From NCBI GenBank assembly GCA_913778495.1, contig CAJYVD010000033.1, positions 62,001-126,000 of the forward strand: a DNA stretch of 64,000 nucleotides. Reading direction: 5' to 3'. The notes below the pieces were generated by a model. That model worked only from the letters and a program-made list of their open reading frames with translations. It did not search any database and was not told the DNA's origin. Origin of the DNA: an uncultured Pantoea sp. Its GTDB lineage: Bacteria > Pseudomonadota > Gammaproteobacteria > Enterobacterales > Enterobacteriaceae. Of this stretch, positions 32,222 through 40,998 are shown piece after piece. How positions within the stretch are numbered: position 1 is the first letter of the stretch; the number at the start of each line of letters is the position of its first letter. The translations under genes and the position numbers were made by a program.

Positions 32222-32703
32222 GGGGCCGCCTGACTGTGGATAAAGGCCGTGGTTATCGGCAGCTGCACGACGTCGCCCTGCGGCGGCTGGAACGCCAGCG
32301 TGACGCCTTCGGTTTCGCCGTCCGGTGAGAAGGTGATAACGGTCGGCGCGCGTTGCAAGGCCGTGGGCGATGCATCAAAAAATTCGCCCTGCGCGATACG
32401 TCCCTCTGCGCCGCGAAACGCGACTTTCTGCCAGACGGTATCGGGCAGTGGGCCGGACTCGCCGTGATGTCCGGCGACCAGGCGGCTGAGAAACCAGTGT
32501 TGAGCAAAAACATGCAGCCGGTAGGGCACGCCCTCGGTTTGCGCCAGACGGCTGGCCCAGCGCGCGCTGTGCGTCACGGCATCAAAAGGATCGTCAGCCG
32601 ACGTGGTGGGTAACGCCATGACAGCCAGCCGGGCAAGGGTGCCCAGTATGAGCACCGCCACCATCATTTCCATCAGGGTAAAACCGTGCGATTTAATGCG
32701 CAT
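32218..32703 (-). CDS. gspH: T2SS minor pseudopilin GspH
   Basis: Minor pseudopilin joining the tip to the GspG shaft. It has 161 residues from the ATG at 32703, which places the prepilin motif (HGFTLMEMMVAVLILGTLA) at the N-terminus; the frame is open 30 codons further upstream but inside gspG. It overlaps gspG by 11 bases. Confidence 0.92.
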   Translation of the reverse strand: MRIKSHGFTLMEMMVAVLILGTLARLAVMALPTTSADDPFDAVTHSARWASRLAQTEGVPYRLHVFAQHWFLSRLVAGHHGESGPLPDTVWQKVAFRGAEGRIAQGEFFDASPTALQRAPTVITFSPDGETEGVTLAFQPPQGDVVQLPITTAFIHSQAAP

Positions 32704-33148
32704 GGCCGCTGCCGTCGAGCTGCCAGCTCGCGACGTCATCATCGGTATCGGGCAGGCCATCAGGGCCAAATGAGAGCACTGAGATCGTGCCATGCCTGGC
32801 GCTAAAGCTCAGTTGGTAGTCGTTATCCCACGGATCGCGTGGCAGGCGACGCAAATAGCCACCCTCGCGATAGTTTCGCGGTACGGGGGCGAGGTCAGGC
32901 TTGGTTGCCAACGCATTAAGTCCCTGTTCCGCAGTGGGATAGCGACCGTTATCAAGTTTGTACATCTCCAGCGCATTTTCCAGCGTGACCAAATCACTGA
33001 CTGCTTTTTGCCGATCGGCCCGATCTTTATTTCCCATTAAATTGGGAATGACCATGCTGGCCAGGACGCCCAATATCACGACGACAACCATAATTTCCAG
33101 CAGGGTAAATCCGCGCTGTCGATGTAATGCTGATGGGCACGATGTCAT
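32693..33148 (-). CDS. gspG: T2SS major pseudopilin GspG
   Basis: Forms the pseudopilus shaft. It has 151 residues with leader RQRGFTLLEIMVVVVILGVL (cleavage after Gly, Glu5), and the family signatures DLVTLENALEMYKLDNGRYPT, GLNAL and LPRDPWDNDYQL; the Asp-rich FGPDGLPDTDDDVASW forms the calcium site. It is the best-conserved pseudopilin and confirms the cluster as a T2SS. Confidence 0.98.
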   Translation of the reverse strand: MTSCPSALHRQRGFTLLEIMVVVVILGVLASMVIPNLMGNKDRADRQKAVSDLVTLENALEMYKLDNGRYPTAEQGLNALATKPDLAPVPRNYREGGYLRRLPRDPWDNDYQLSFSARHGTISVLSFGPDGLPDTDDDVASWQLDGSGHAH

Positions 33149-33159
33149 AGTATTCTCCG

Positions 33160-34347
33160 TTATAACAATGAATTAAGTTGTAATATCGGTTGCAGGATGG
33201 CGAGGATAATGAACAACACCACGCCCGCCATTGAAACCGTCATTAGCGGCTCAAACAGACTGATAGCCACACGCATTTGGCTGTACATCGTATGTTCCTG
33301 GATATCAGCGGCGCGCTTAAGCATGGTATCCAGCTCGCCGCTGCTCTCGCCGCTTGCCAGCATGTGCTGCATCATGGTGGGGAGCAGTCCGGTGTGTTCC
33401 AGCGCCTGCGTGAGCGTGGTGCCTTCGCGCACGCGTTCCGCAGCCTGATTAAGCTGCATTTGCATATAGCGGTTCTGTGTCACGGTAGCGCTGAGGCGCA
33501 TGCCCTCCAGTAGCGGCACCGCGCTCTGGGTCATGATGCTGAGCGTGCGGACATAGCTTGCCATGTTGGTCGCCAGCAGCAGGCGGCCCCAGATCGGGAG
33601 GCGCAGCTGCCAGCGATGCCATTGCTGCTGCCATGCGGCGTGTCGCCGCGCCAGCAGCAGCAACACGGCAAAGATCGCCATGACCGCAGCCAGTAGCGGA
33701 GCGCTGGCGCGCAGCGTATCACTCAGCAGCATGAGCACGCGGGTGGTCCACGGCAGCGCATGCTGCATATGACTAAACTGCGCAACCACCTCAGGCACGA
33801 CCGCCGTGAGCAAGATCACCACCACGGTGCAGGCCACCACCAGCAGCAGCACCGGGTAAATCAGCGCTTGCAGGATACGGCTTCGCATCTCTTGGGTTTT
33901 TTCGCTGTATTCGGCTAATTGCGTGAGCACGTTGCCCAACTGACCGCTGGATTCACCGGCCGCGATCATTGTGGCGTAAAGCGCAGGAAAGGTTTGCCGA
34001 TGTTCAGCCATCGCTTCCGCCAGCGAGCAGCCTTCGCAAACGCGGCGGTGCATGTCCTGCAGCATCGCGCGCTGTGCCGGTTTGTGGTGCTGCTGAGTCA
34101 GCGCCTGCAGGGTGTGATCCAACGGTAAGCGAGCGCGTATCAGCGTGGCCAACTGCTGCATAAAAGCGGCACGCTCGCGCGGTTTAAACGCGGGGCGTTG
34201 GCGACCGCTGGGCTTCGTTTCGGTGATGCTGAGCGGCTGCAGCTGCTGTTCGCGTAGCCATTGCCGCACATGGCGCGCAGATTCACTCTCCATCGTGCCA
34301 ACGCGCCGCTGCCCCTGCGCATCCAGTGCCCGGTAGCGAAAACGCAT
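33160..34347 (-). CDS. gspF: T2SS platform protein GspF
   Basis: Polytopic inner-membrane protein at the centre of the assembly platform. It has 395 residues with two GspF/PilC repeats (FMQQLATLIRARLPL near 65-80 and YVRTLSIMTQSAVPLLEGMRL near 265-285) and three membrane segments (about 168-192, 213-233, 370-392). MLASGESSGELDTML is a family motif. Its ATG overlaps the gspE stop by one base. Confidence 0.97.
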   Translation of the reverse strand: MRFRYRALDAQGQRRVGTMESESARHVRQWLREQQLQPLSITETKPSGRQRPAFKPRERAAFMQQLATLIRARLPLDHTLQALTQQHHKPAQRAMLQDMHRRVCEGCSLAEAMAEHRQTFPALYATMIAAGESSGQLGNVLTQLAEYSEKTQEMRSRILQALIYPVLLLVVACTVVVILLTAVVPEVVAQFSHMQHALPWTTRVLMLLSDTLRASAPLLAAVMAIFAVLLLLARRHAAWQQQWHRWQLRLPIWGRLLLATNMASYVRTLSIMTQSAVPLLEGMRLSATVTQNRYMQMQLNQAAERVREGTTLTQALEHTGLLPTMMQHMLASGESSGELDTMLKRAADIQEHTMYSQMRVAISLFEPLMTVSMAGVVLFIILAILQPILQLNSLL

Positions 34348-35813
34348 TACGCACTCTCCCGCGTGACGCGTAGCAACTCTTCCAGGCTTGTGGTGCCGGC
34401 TAATACGGCTTGCCAGCCGTTTTGCAGCAGCGGCACGCGATCCCGTGCGCGCTGCTGCAGCGTATGTTCGCCCTCGCCCGCGCTGATGCCGACGCGCAGC
34501 GCCTCATCAATGATCACCAGTTCATGGATACCCGCACGTCCGCGATAACCGGTGTGATGACAGGCGTCACAGCCGCCGGCGCGGTAAAGTGGAATCGTTT
34601 CTGGCAGCGTCTCTGAGAGGGCGAAGGGCAGTAAATGTCGAGGCTGTTGTACCGGCTGGCGACAGGCAAGACAGAGTTTGCGCACCAGACGCTGCGCGAG
34701 CACCGCGCGCAGTGCGTTCGCCAACAGATAGGGTTCTGTACCCATATCCCGCAAGCGCTCAATCGCGCCCAGTGCGCTATTGGTATGCAGCGTGGAGAGC
34801 ACCAGGTGCCCGGTTAGCGCGGCCTGAACGGCGATGCGCGCCGTTTCGGTATCGCGTATTTCACCGATCATCACGACATCGGGATCCTGGCGTAAAATTG
34901 CGCGTAACCCACGGGCAAACGTCATCTCGACTTTGGCGTTCACCTGGGTCTGGCCCACGCCCTCCAGCTCATACTCCACGGGATCTTCAATAGTGAGAAT
35001 ATTTTTACTGGGCGAACCGATCTCCCGCAGCGCGGCGTATAGCGTGGTGCTTTTGCCCGAGCCTGTTGGCCCCGTGACCAGAATGATGCCGTGCGGCAGC
35101 GCCAGCTGTTGTCGCAACTGCTGCTGAAGCGCGTCTTGCATGCCGGTGTTCTCCAGATGGATCGGCATGCCGTTTTTATCCAGAATACGCAGCACCACGC
35201 GTTCACCGTGACGCGAGGGAAGGGTAGACACCCTCACGTCAACGCTTCGACCGCCAACGCGCAGCGTGATGCGGCCATCTTGCGGCAAACGACGCTCGGC
35301 GATATCGAGCTGCGCCATGATTTTGATGCGTGAAATCAGGAATCGGCTGAGCTGCGGCGGCGGCGACAGAATCTGCCGCAGCATGCCGTCGATACGAAAG
35401 CGGACGCTAAGGTGTTTTTCAAAGGGTTCCAAATGCACATCCGAGGCCCCTTCGCGTACCGCTTCACTGAGAATGGCATTGATCACTTTGATCACTGGCG
35501 CACCGTCATCGCTGTCCAGCAAATCGTTGTCATCGGGAAGCGCATCGACCAGCGCGGAGAGATCGAGCGCATGTTCCCAGGCATCGACCATTTGCTGTGA
35601 GGCGCCATTCTGTTGGTAGTAAGCTGCGGCCTCGCGCTGAAACTCAGCCGGTGACAGCGGTATAAGCGCGGCATCGGGTGCGACGCGCCGCGCCTCTGCA
35701 AGGGCAAAAAGCGTGGCGTCTGCGCGATAACAGAGGCGCGGGCCGGCGGCGTCGTTGAGCAATGCTACACCGTGTTGTTCAACCCACGGCCAGGGAAAAC
35801 GACGATCGCTCAT
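34347..35813 (-). CDS. gspE: T2SS ATPase GspE
   Basis: Hexameric cytoplasmic ATPase that drives pseudopilus assembly. It has 488 residues. Walker A is GPTGSGKSTTLYAAL near residues 248-262, Asp box ILTIEDPVEYELEGVGQTQV, Walker B DPDVVMIGEIRDTETA, His box LTGHLVLSTLHTNSALGAI, and the zinc-binding tetracysteine CLAC/CDAC. The N1 domain binding GspL is shorter than in some relatives. It overlaps gspD by four bases. Confidence 0.98.
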   Translation of the reverse strand: MSDRRFPWPWVEQHGVALLNDAAGPRLCYRADATLFALAEARRVAPDAALIPLSPAEFQREAAAYYQQNGASQQMVDAWEHALDLSALVDALPDDNDLLDSDDGAPVIKVINAILSEAVREGASDVHLEPFEKHLSVRFRIDGMLRQILSPPPQLSRFLISRIKIMAQLDIAERRLPQDGRITLRVGGRSVDVRVSTLPSRHGERVVLRILDKNGMPIHLENTGMQDALQQQLRQQLALPHGIILVTGPTGSGKSTTLYAALREIGSPSKNILTIEDPVEYELEGVGQTQVNAKVEMTFARGLRAILRQDPDVVMIGEIRDTETARIAVQAALTGHLVLSTLHTNSALGAIERLRDMGTEPYLLANALRAVLAQRLVRKLCLACRQPVQQPRHLLPFALSETLPETIPLYRAGGCDACHHTGYRGRAGIHELVIIDEALRVGISAGEGEHTLQQRARDRVPLLQNGWQAVLAGTTSLEELLRVTRESA

Positions 35814-37780
35814 CGCCCACGATCCTGATAAAAGTTATCAATCAGACGCGTGGTCTCCTGCACTGCATCGTGATTACGTTGGCGGGAGAACAGCACGTCC
35901 GCCATGCCTTCAACCGCTGTCCGCATGCTGGCAGGTTCATCCTGTGCGCTCAGCTGTGGCACGCTGTGACCAACGTCCGCCGAAAGTTTACTGTGCTGGA
36001 GCCGCGTGGTAGCGCGGAAGTCGCGCTCAGAGCGAATAACGGTAGGGCGAATGAACAGCATCAAATTCCGTTTGCTGTCTTTATCCGTACTGGCGCGAAA
36101 CAGTGCGCCAATCAGGGGGATTTTGCCCAACAGCGGCACGCTGTTTCGGCCTGACGAGCGGCTGTTATCCAATAAACCGCCGACCACCACGGTCTCTCCA
36201 CTGCCCACTCTTACGGAATTGCGCACCGTGCGAGTATTGAACGTGGGGCCAAGCGAATTATTGTTGCTCTCTTCCTGAACGCTGGAAACCTCCTGCTCGA
36301 TGTCCATTAATACGGCGTCGCCGGTATTGATCTGCGGCTTGACCTTAAGCTTAATGCCAACGGTGCGGCGTGAGACGCTTTGTAAAATGCTGTTACCGCT
36401 GGCGCTTTGTGAGCCGGTGAGCACCGGGACGTCCTGACCTACGTTAAATTCCGCTTCGACGTTATCCAGCGTGACAATGCTTGGGGTGGCCAGAATATTG
36501 TTGCGGCTATGGGTTTGTAACGCGGTGAATAATCCCGCCCAGTTGCCCCGATAAAATCCTGCCGCCAGGCCGTTGGTTTTGGCCAGCGCCTGGCCCAATG
36601 TGCCCGTGGTCAAGCCAATCACGGATGAACCCGCGCCAGGAAAGAAGGTTCCGCCGCTTTCCGTATTAAACCATTGAATGCCCAGTGCCTGTGCCTCGGC
36701 ATCTTGAAGCTCGACGATGATCGCTTCAACCAGTACCTGGGCACGATCGATATCCAACTGGTGGATAATGCTTTCCATTTCGTTCAACACATCGGGCGGC
36801 GCATTGATCACTAACGCGTTGGTGTGCTTGTCCGCCTTCACCACCACCTCTTTTTGCATGGTGACGGCAGCCTGGGCACGAGAGGCTGCGGGCTGATCGC
36901 CCACTTGAGTATCAATGCCGGTCAGGACTTCAAGCAAATTTTCCGCTTTGGCGTGCTTGAGATAAATGACCTTAGCACTGCTGCGCTGGCTGTTTTTACT
37001 GTCTAACGCCCGCGCTGCACGACTAAGGGTATCGCGCGAGGCGCTTTGGCCGCTAATCAACAGCGTATTGGTGCGGCTATCTGCCACGGCTTTGGCGGAC
37101 GCCGGTGCTCCCGGACGATCCTCTGCCAGGTTATTGAGCAACTCGGCCACCTGCGGTGCAGACGCATTTTCCAGCACCACGCGCTCGACCGCGTCATCGG
37201 GCGCCCGGTCCACGCTTTCAATAATGGCCGCAAGGTGGTCGATCACCGCCGCGCGTCCCGTCATCAAAATGACGTTGGTGGGATCGTAATGAACAACGCT
37301 TCCTGCTCCCATATCATTGAGTTGACGCAGCAGCGGAGCAAGATCTTTGGCGGTGACATGGCGCAGTGGCACCACCCGTGAGACAAGCGCATCGCCTGCT
37401 CGCGCACCCGACGCGCTGACCAACGGCAGCGGACTGCTTTTGGCATTTTTAGCGGGAATCACCTTTAACAAATTATTGTCCATGGGAATCACCGCGAACC
37501 CATAGACTTCCAACACGCTCAAAAAGAACTGGTAATACTGATCGGCGGAAAGTTTCTCATCGCTGCGTACACTGACATTTCCCTTCACCGTTGGATCGAG
37601 AATAATGGTTTTATTCAGGTTACGGCTTACCGTATTAATAAATTCGCCGATGTCGGTGTTTTTAAAATTGGCTTCAAAGTTTTCTGCCCGCAGTGGGGCA
37701 GTAAAGAGCAGGAAAAAAAAGAATAACGCCGAGGTAAAAGGGGGAGAGATAACGTTGCATGTTTTCTGATAAAAAAGCAT
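35810..37780 (-). CDS. gspD: T2SS secretin GspD
   Basis: Outer-membrane channel. It has 656 residues: a signal peptide (cleavage near residue 32, PLRAEN), N0 domain (FEANFKNTDIGEFINTV), N1-N3 repeats (VVPLRHVTAKDLAPLLRQL, VIYLKHAKAENLLEVLTGI), secretin core (VEAIIVELQDAEAQALGIQW, NILATPSIVTLDNVEAEFNV, VPLLGKIPLIGALFR) and a C-terminal S-domain ending NFYQDRGR, where a pilotin would bind. The AspS-type pilotin is encoded at the other end of the cluster. Sixteen bases separate it from gspC. Confidence 0.97.
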   Translation of the reverse strand: MLFYQKTCNVISPPFTSALFFFFLLFTAPLRAENFEANFKNTDIGEFINTVSRNLNKTIILDPTVKGNVSVRSDEKLSADQYYQFFLSVLEVYGFAVIPMDNNLLKVIPAKNAKSSPLPLVSASGARAGDALVSRVVPLRHVTAKDLAPLLRQLNDMGAGSVVHYDPTNVILMTGRAAVIDHLAAIIESVDRAPDDAVERVVLENASAPQVAELLNNLAEDRPGAPASAKAVADSRTNTLLISGQSASRDTLSRAARALDSKNSQRSSAKVIYLKHAKAENLLEVLTGIDTQVGDQPAASRAQAAVTMQKEVVVKADKHTNALVINAPPDVLNEMESIIHQLDIDRAQVLVEAIIVELQDAEAQALGIQWFNTESGGTFFPGAGSSVIGLTTGTLGQALAKTNGLAAGFYRGNWAGLFTALQTHSRNNILATPSIVTLDNVEAEFNVGQDVPVLTGSQSASGNSILQSVSRRTVGIKLKVKPQINTGDAVLMDIEQEVSSVQEESNNNSLGPTFNTRTVRNSVRVGSGETVVVGGLLDNSRSSGRNSVPLLGKIPLIGALFRASTDKDSKRNLMLFIRPTVIRSERDFRATTRLQHSKLSADVGHSVPQLSAQDEPASMRTAVEGMADVLFSRQRNHDAVQETTRLIDNFYQDRGR

Positions 37781-37796
37781 TATTCTTATTGACCTG

Positions 37797-38309
37797 TTAT
37801 CGAGATTTTAAATGAAGCGATTCATAGTTACCCTTGTGCTGAATAATGATGTGCTCAGGGTAAATATGGGCGATAAGCGCTTCGGTGCCGGGAAGTTTTT
37901 CGCCGACTTTAAGCGTGTGCTGTGTGGCGCCTGATAACAGGATCACTAAAGAACGATTGGCATTTGAACTGTATACGATGCCGGTCACCGTTACGGGTAA
38001 GCGCGTCGCGGGTGCGGATTTCACGCGAATATCATCAGGCGCTATCTCGGCTGCATTAAAAGGTGAACGACGGCGGTTTTCCTGGAACAGCGGAATCAGA
38101 ACCTGGTCGACCGATTTGCGGGTGGTGAGATTGTCAGGCAGCGAGGTCGGGACAGCGTTGGACGACCGTCCTGAAAAGACCGTGACTGCGGCCCAAAAAA
38201 GCACCAACGCCCCCACGGCAACTGCTGCTGCGCAATACGTTAAGTTTGTTCTGTGTTTCTCAACCCACTGCTTAAGCATGATCGTTACGTTAACCGGTGT
38301 GGATAGCAC
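37797..38309 (-). CDS. gspC: T2SS inner-membrane protein GspC, short form without PDZ domain
   Basis: Connects the inner-membrane platform to the secretin through its homology region (HR). It has 170 residues from a GTG at 38309 that lies two bases after the regulator stop, or 160 from the ATG at 38279; neither has a good ribosome site, and coupling favours the GTG. One membrane segment (about residues 26-46) is followed by the HR domain (PVTVTGIVYSSNANRSLVIL, VGEKLPGTEALIAHIYPEHI). It stops where a PDZ or coiled-coil domain usually begins, so it is about 100 residues shorter than typical GspC. Confidence 0.88.
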   Translation of the reverse strand: MLSTPVNVTIMLKQWVEKHRTNLTYCAAAVAVGALVLFWAAVTVFSGRSSNAVPTSLPDNLTTRKSVDQVLIPLFQENRRRSPFNAAEIAPDDIRVKSAPATRLPVTVTGIVYSSNANRSLVILLSGATQHTLKVGEKLPGTEALIAHIYPEHIIIQHKGNYESLHLKSR

Positions 38310-38311
38310 GC

Positions 38312-38776
38312 TTAAAAGATTGAGCGGGCAAAGGCTAACAAGCGGGGAAGTAATGCCCGCTGTTTTGATGAGGAAGCCTTTTCATCGCCAGGCGTTTCGT
38401 TTTCTCCCTGACACTCAACCAGAGAGCGAAGCAATTGCTCATTGAGTTTCAGACCGTAATTGGGAATAGTAATAATCAGCTCCCCAGGCAATCCATTTCT
38501 TTGAAAGAGCGCCCGCATCTGAAAGACCAGTTGATGGTAATTGTTATCGTTAATTCGCTGGTGATTCTCCTGCCAAACTAGCGCGATAATTTCTCGTTTA
38601 ATATTGATGCCATTAAGTAGGCACAGCAATAACCGCTTTTGCGTCTCATTGAGCACAATACGTAATGAAAGCGTTGGAAAGAATAGCGTATTTAATTGAC
38701 AGTCAAGCGTGAATATCTGCTCGTAGTCAATTTTTTTTAATGCCATCAATGTCGCGCATTTTTCCATGCTCAGCAC
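38312..38776 (-). CDS. Soluble winged-helix (OmpR/ToxR-type) regulator at the head of the T2SS operon
   Basis: Probable transcription regulator, not a gene I can name. It has 154 residues from a GTG at 38776 with a strong GAGGAGG ribosome site seven bases upstream (an ATG nine bases later is too far). Residues about 22-112 follow the OmpR/CadC winged-helix pattern: beta strands, ETQKRLLLCLLNG, REIIALVWQENHQRINDNNY, recognition helix YHQLVFQMRALFQ and wing ELIITIPNYGLKL. No receiver domain or membrane segment is seen; the tail (113-154) is polar with a basic amphipathic end. It ends two bases before gspC and so is likely co-transcribed with, and may control, the T2SS genes. It looks AT-richer than its neighbours. 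Confidence 0.7.
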   Translation of the reverse strand: MLSMEKCATLMALKKIDYEQIFTLDCQLNTLFFPTLSLRIVLNETQKRLLLCLLNGINIKREIIALVWQENHQRINDNNYHQLVFQMRALFQRNGLPGELIITIPNYGLKLNEQLLRSLVECQGENETPGDEKASSSKQRALLPRLLAFARSIF

Positions 38777-38802
38777 CGGTTATCCTCCTCGGTGTTTGAT
38801 CG

Positions 38803-38818
38803 TTAATCAAATGATTAA
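38803..38818. promoter_or_regulatory. Candidate operator palindrome TTAATCA-AA-TGATTAA
   Basis: A perfect 7-bp inverted repeat with a 2-bp spacer lies 27 bp upstream of the regulator start. An overlapping TTGAT...ATCAA half-repeat extends the dyad on one side. It is a plausible operator for the adjacent winged-helix protein or another regulator; no promoter boxes are certain. Confidence 0.4.
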
Positions 38819-38853
38819 TCAATAAGGCGGTAGAGATTATTAAACTATGTCGA

Positions 38854-38868
38854 CACCTTATTAAGGTG
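38854..38868. promoter_or_regulatory. Second palindrome CACCTTATTAAGGTG upstream of the T2SS operon
   Basis: A perfect odd-length inverted repeat with 7-bp arms lies about 78 bp before the regulator start. It is a candidate operator distinct in sequence from the palindrome at 38803-38818. No T-tract follows, so a terminator is unlikely. Confidence 0.35.
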
Positions 38869-39241
38869 ACTTAAACCAATGACATCACTTCGATGTGAAA
38901 TGTATTGCGCGTTCCGCAGATCCTCACTGTACTCCCTGCTCAAGTGAAAGAATCGTTGTGCTCAACTATTCTTCACCGTATGGTTAATCGATTAGCGTAA
39001 CCATTCTCTTTAACTCGTTGAGTATATTATCCTTTCATGCGCTACTCGTCCCTTTAAGAACGGTCTCAAACTCCCGCCTCGTAAGGCGGTATTTCCCGCG
39101 TGCCGCGATAGAAAGGGAGCCGATTTTGCGGGCATGAAGCACTGCGACAAGGGGGGATTTTTGCGTTTTAGTCTGTTTATCCCGCGAGCGAGTGTCTATC
39201 ATCATTCATTCTCTTTTCTTCCGCGTTTCCAGGGATAACGA
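38869..39241. other. Intergenic region upstream of mltB
   Basis: About 370 bp with no gene, lying between the divergent T2SS operon and mltB. It contains a small GC hairpin CCGCCT/AGGCGG (39074-39089) followed by TATTTC. AT-rich runs near 39000-39050 could hold promoters for either side; none is clear enough to call. No coding frame with a ribosome site was seen. Confidence 0.5.
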
Positions 39242-40327
39242 ATGCGCTTTAAGACAGCACTGCTTCCGCTCATTGTTCTGCTTGCCGCCTGCAGCAGTAA
39301 GCCCGCTTCTCAACCGCAAACTGCTGCTGTTGTGCCTGCACCAAAAGGCGGGTTCTTGCTTGAGCCTTCCCACGCAATCCAGCCAATGTTCGGTGATTTT
39401 GCCGGTAATCCTGCTGCTGAGCGTTTTATCGACCAAATGGTCGCTAAGCACGGCTTTAACCGCGACCAGTTACACGCCGTGATTGGCCAGGCGAAGCGTC
39501 TTGATTACGTGTTGCGCTTAATGGATCAGCAGGCACCAAGCTATACCCCGCCCGCAGGGCCTAACGGAGCCTGGATCCGCTATCGCAACAAATTTATCAC
39601 GCCGGATAACGTGCAAAATGGCGTAGCGTTTTGGAATCAATATCAGGATGCGCTGCAGCGTGCGCAGCAGGTTTACGGCGTGCCGCCAGAAATCATCGTT
39701 GGCATTATTGGCGTTGAAACGCGCTGGGGCCGCGTGATGGGTAAAACGCGGCTGTTAGACGCGCTGGCGACGCTCTCCTTCAGCTATCCACGCCGTGCAG
39801 ATTATTTCAGTAGCGAACTGGAAACCTTCTTGCTGATGGCGCGTACCGAGCAGGATGATCCGCTTGATCTGCGTGGGTCGTTTGCCGGTGCGATGGGATA
39901 CGGTCAGTTTATGCCCTCGTCCTATAAAGAGTACGCGCTGGACTTCAACGGCGATGGCCACATCAATTTGTGGGATCCCGTTGATGCTATTGGCAGCGTA
40001 GCCAACTACTTCAAAGCGCACGGCTGGCGCGCCGGAGAAACGGTTGCCGTACCTGCAAGCGGACAGGCGCCTGCGCTGGAAAATGGCTTCAAAACGCGCT
40101 ATCCGGTGACAACCCTGATGGCAAACGGGTTAACGCCTCAGGGCCCGTTAGACGGTAACGATCAAGCCAGCTTGCTGCGTCTCGATTTGGGCACCAGTTA
40201 TCAATATTGGTATGGCTTACCTAACTTCTATGTCATTACCCGCTACAACCACAGTACGCACTATGCCATGGCGGTGTGGCAGCTGGGTGAGGCCGTGGCA
40301 AAAGCGCGGCAGGGCAATCTGCTTTAG
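39242..40327 (+). CDS. mltB: Membrane-bound lytic murein transglycosylase B
   Basis: Outer-membrane lipoprotein that cleaves peptidoglycan to 1,6-anhydromuropeptides. It has 361 residues, lipobox LAAC (Cys at residue 17), catalytic Glu in VGIIGVETRWGRVMGKTRLL near residue 160, and FAGAMGYGQFMPSSYKEYALDFNGDG. It is the housekeeping right flank of the T2SS block. Confidence 0.97.
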   Translation: MRFKTALLPLIVLLAACSSKPASQPQTAAVVPAPKGGFLLEPSHAIQPMFGDFAGNPAAERFIDQMVAKHGFNRDQLHAVIGQAKRLDYVLRLMDQQAPSYTPPAGPNGAWIRYRNKFITPDNVQNGVAFWNQYQDALQRAQQVYGVPPEIIVGIIGVETRWGRVMGKTRLLDALATLSFSYPRRADYFSSELETFLLMARTEQDDPLDLRGSFAGAMGYGQFMPSSYKEYALDFNGDGHINLWDPVDAIGSVANYFKAHGWRAGETVAVPASGQAPALENGFKTRYPVTTLMANGLTPQGPLDGNDQASLLRLDLGTSYQYWYGLPNFYVITRYNHSTHYAMAVWQLGEAVAKARQGNLL

Positions 40328-40412
40328 CGCTGTCCTTATAAAGTGTGAGGGTATAAGATGGCGGCCCTTTGGCGGAGCCTTTACGGCCTTACACGATTTT
40401 TGAGGATGTTTT

Positions 40413-40748
40413 ATGACCACATTACCAGCCTGCCCAGTTTGCCAGGCGGATTACACCTGGCAGGACGGTGAAAACCTTAACTGTCCCTCATGCGGCCATA
40501 TCTGGTCTGCGGTTTCAGATGCTGCTGAGGAGGGGCTGGTGGTGCGTGACGCTAACGGTAATCTGTTGGCAGACGGGGATGACGTGACCGTGGTGAAAGA
40601 TCTCAAAGTTAAAGGCAGCTCCTCCACCTTGAAAATCGGCACCAAAGTAAAAGGTATCCGGTTAGTGGAGGGCGACCACGATATTGATTGCAAAATTGAC
40701 GGCTTTGGCCCGATGAAACTCAAATCCGCGTTTGTTAAAAAGAGCTAA
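40413..40748 (+). CDS. yjdM: Zinc-ribbon protein YjdM (PhnA family)
   Basis: Small protein of unknown biochemical role, historically called PhnA although it is not needed for phosphonate use. It has 111 residues. The N-terminal zinc ribbon has CPVC and CPSCGHIW; the C-terminal part ([40 protein letters not shown]) is nearly identical to E. coli YjdM. In K-12 the gene is elsewhere (near phn), so its place after mltB is a local difference. A terminator follows. Confidence 0.92.
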   Translation: MTTLPACPVCQADYTWQDGENLNCPSCGHIWSAVSDAAEEGLVVRDANGNLLADGDDVTVVKDLKVKGSSSTLKIGTKVKGIRLVEGDHDIDCKIDGFGPMKLKSAFVKKS

Positions 40749-40752
40749 TATC

Positions 40753-40777
40753 AGGACGGCGTTGCGCCGTCCTTTTC
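40753..40777 (+). terminator. Rho-independent terminator after yjdM
   Basis: A 9-bp stem AGGACGGCG/CGCCGTCCT with a 3-nt loop runs into TTTTC. The following 220 bp to tam show no gene. Confidence 0.8.
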
Positions 40778-40998
40778 GTGACTCTCCCTGCAACACCGCC
40801 CGCTGTCGAGGCTGTATCTTATTGGCGCGTAGGCACAATGCCTGCAAAACCGCCTACATCAACGCCCTGTTTCAATCTACCCAAGTTCACCTGCTGAGAG
40901 ACGTGGCGCGTGCAAAAAAGGGCCATTAAGCACTTTTCATTTCGGTGCCGCGCTGAAATACGCGTAATGTAAGACGCTTCCCCGACAGGAGCACACGT

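Noticed and set aside
38777..39241. Possible mobile-element or attachment site at the edge of the T2SS block
   Set aside because: No integrase, transposase, tRNA end or terminal repeats were seen at either flank (near 26.1 kb or 38.8-39.2 kb).
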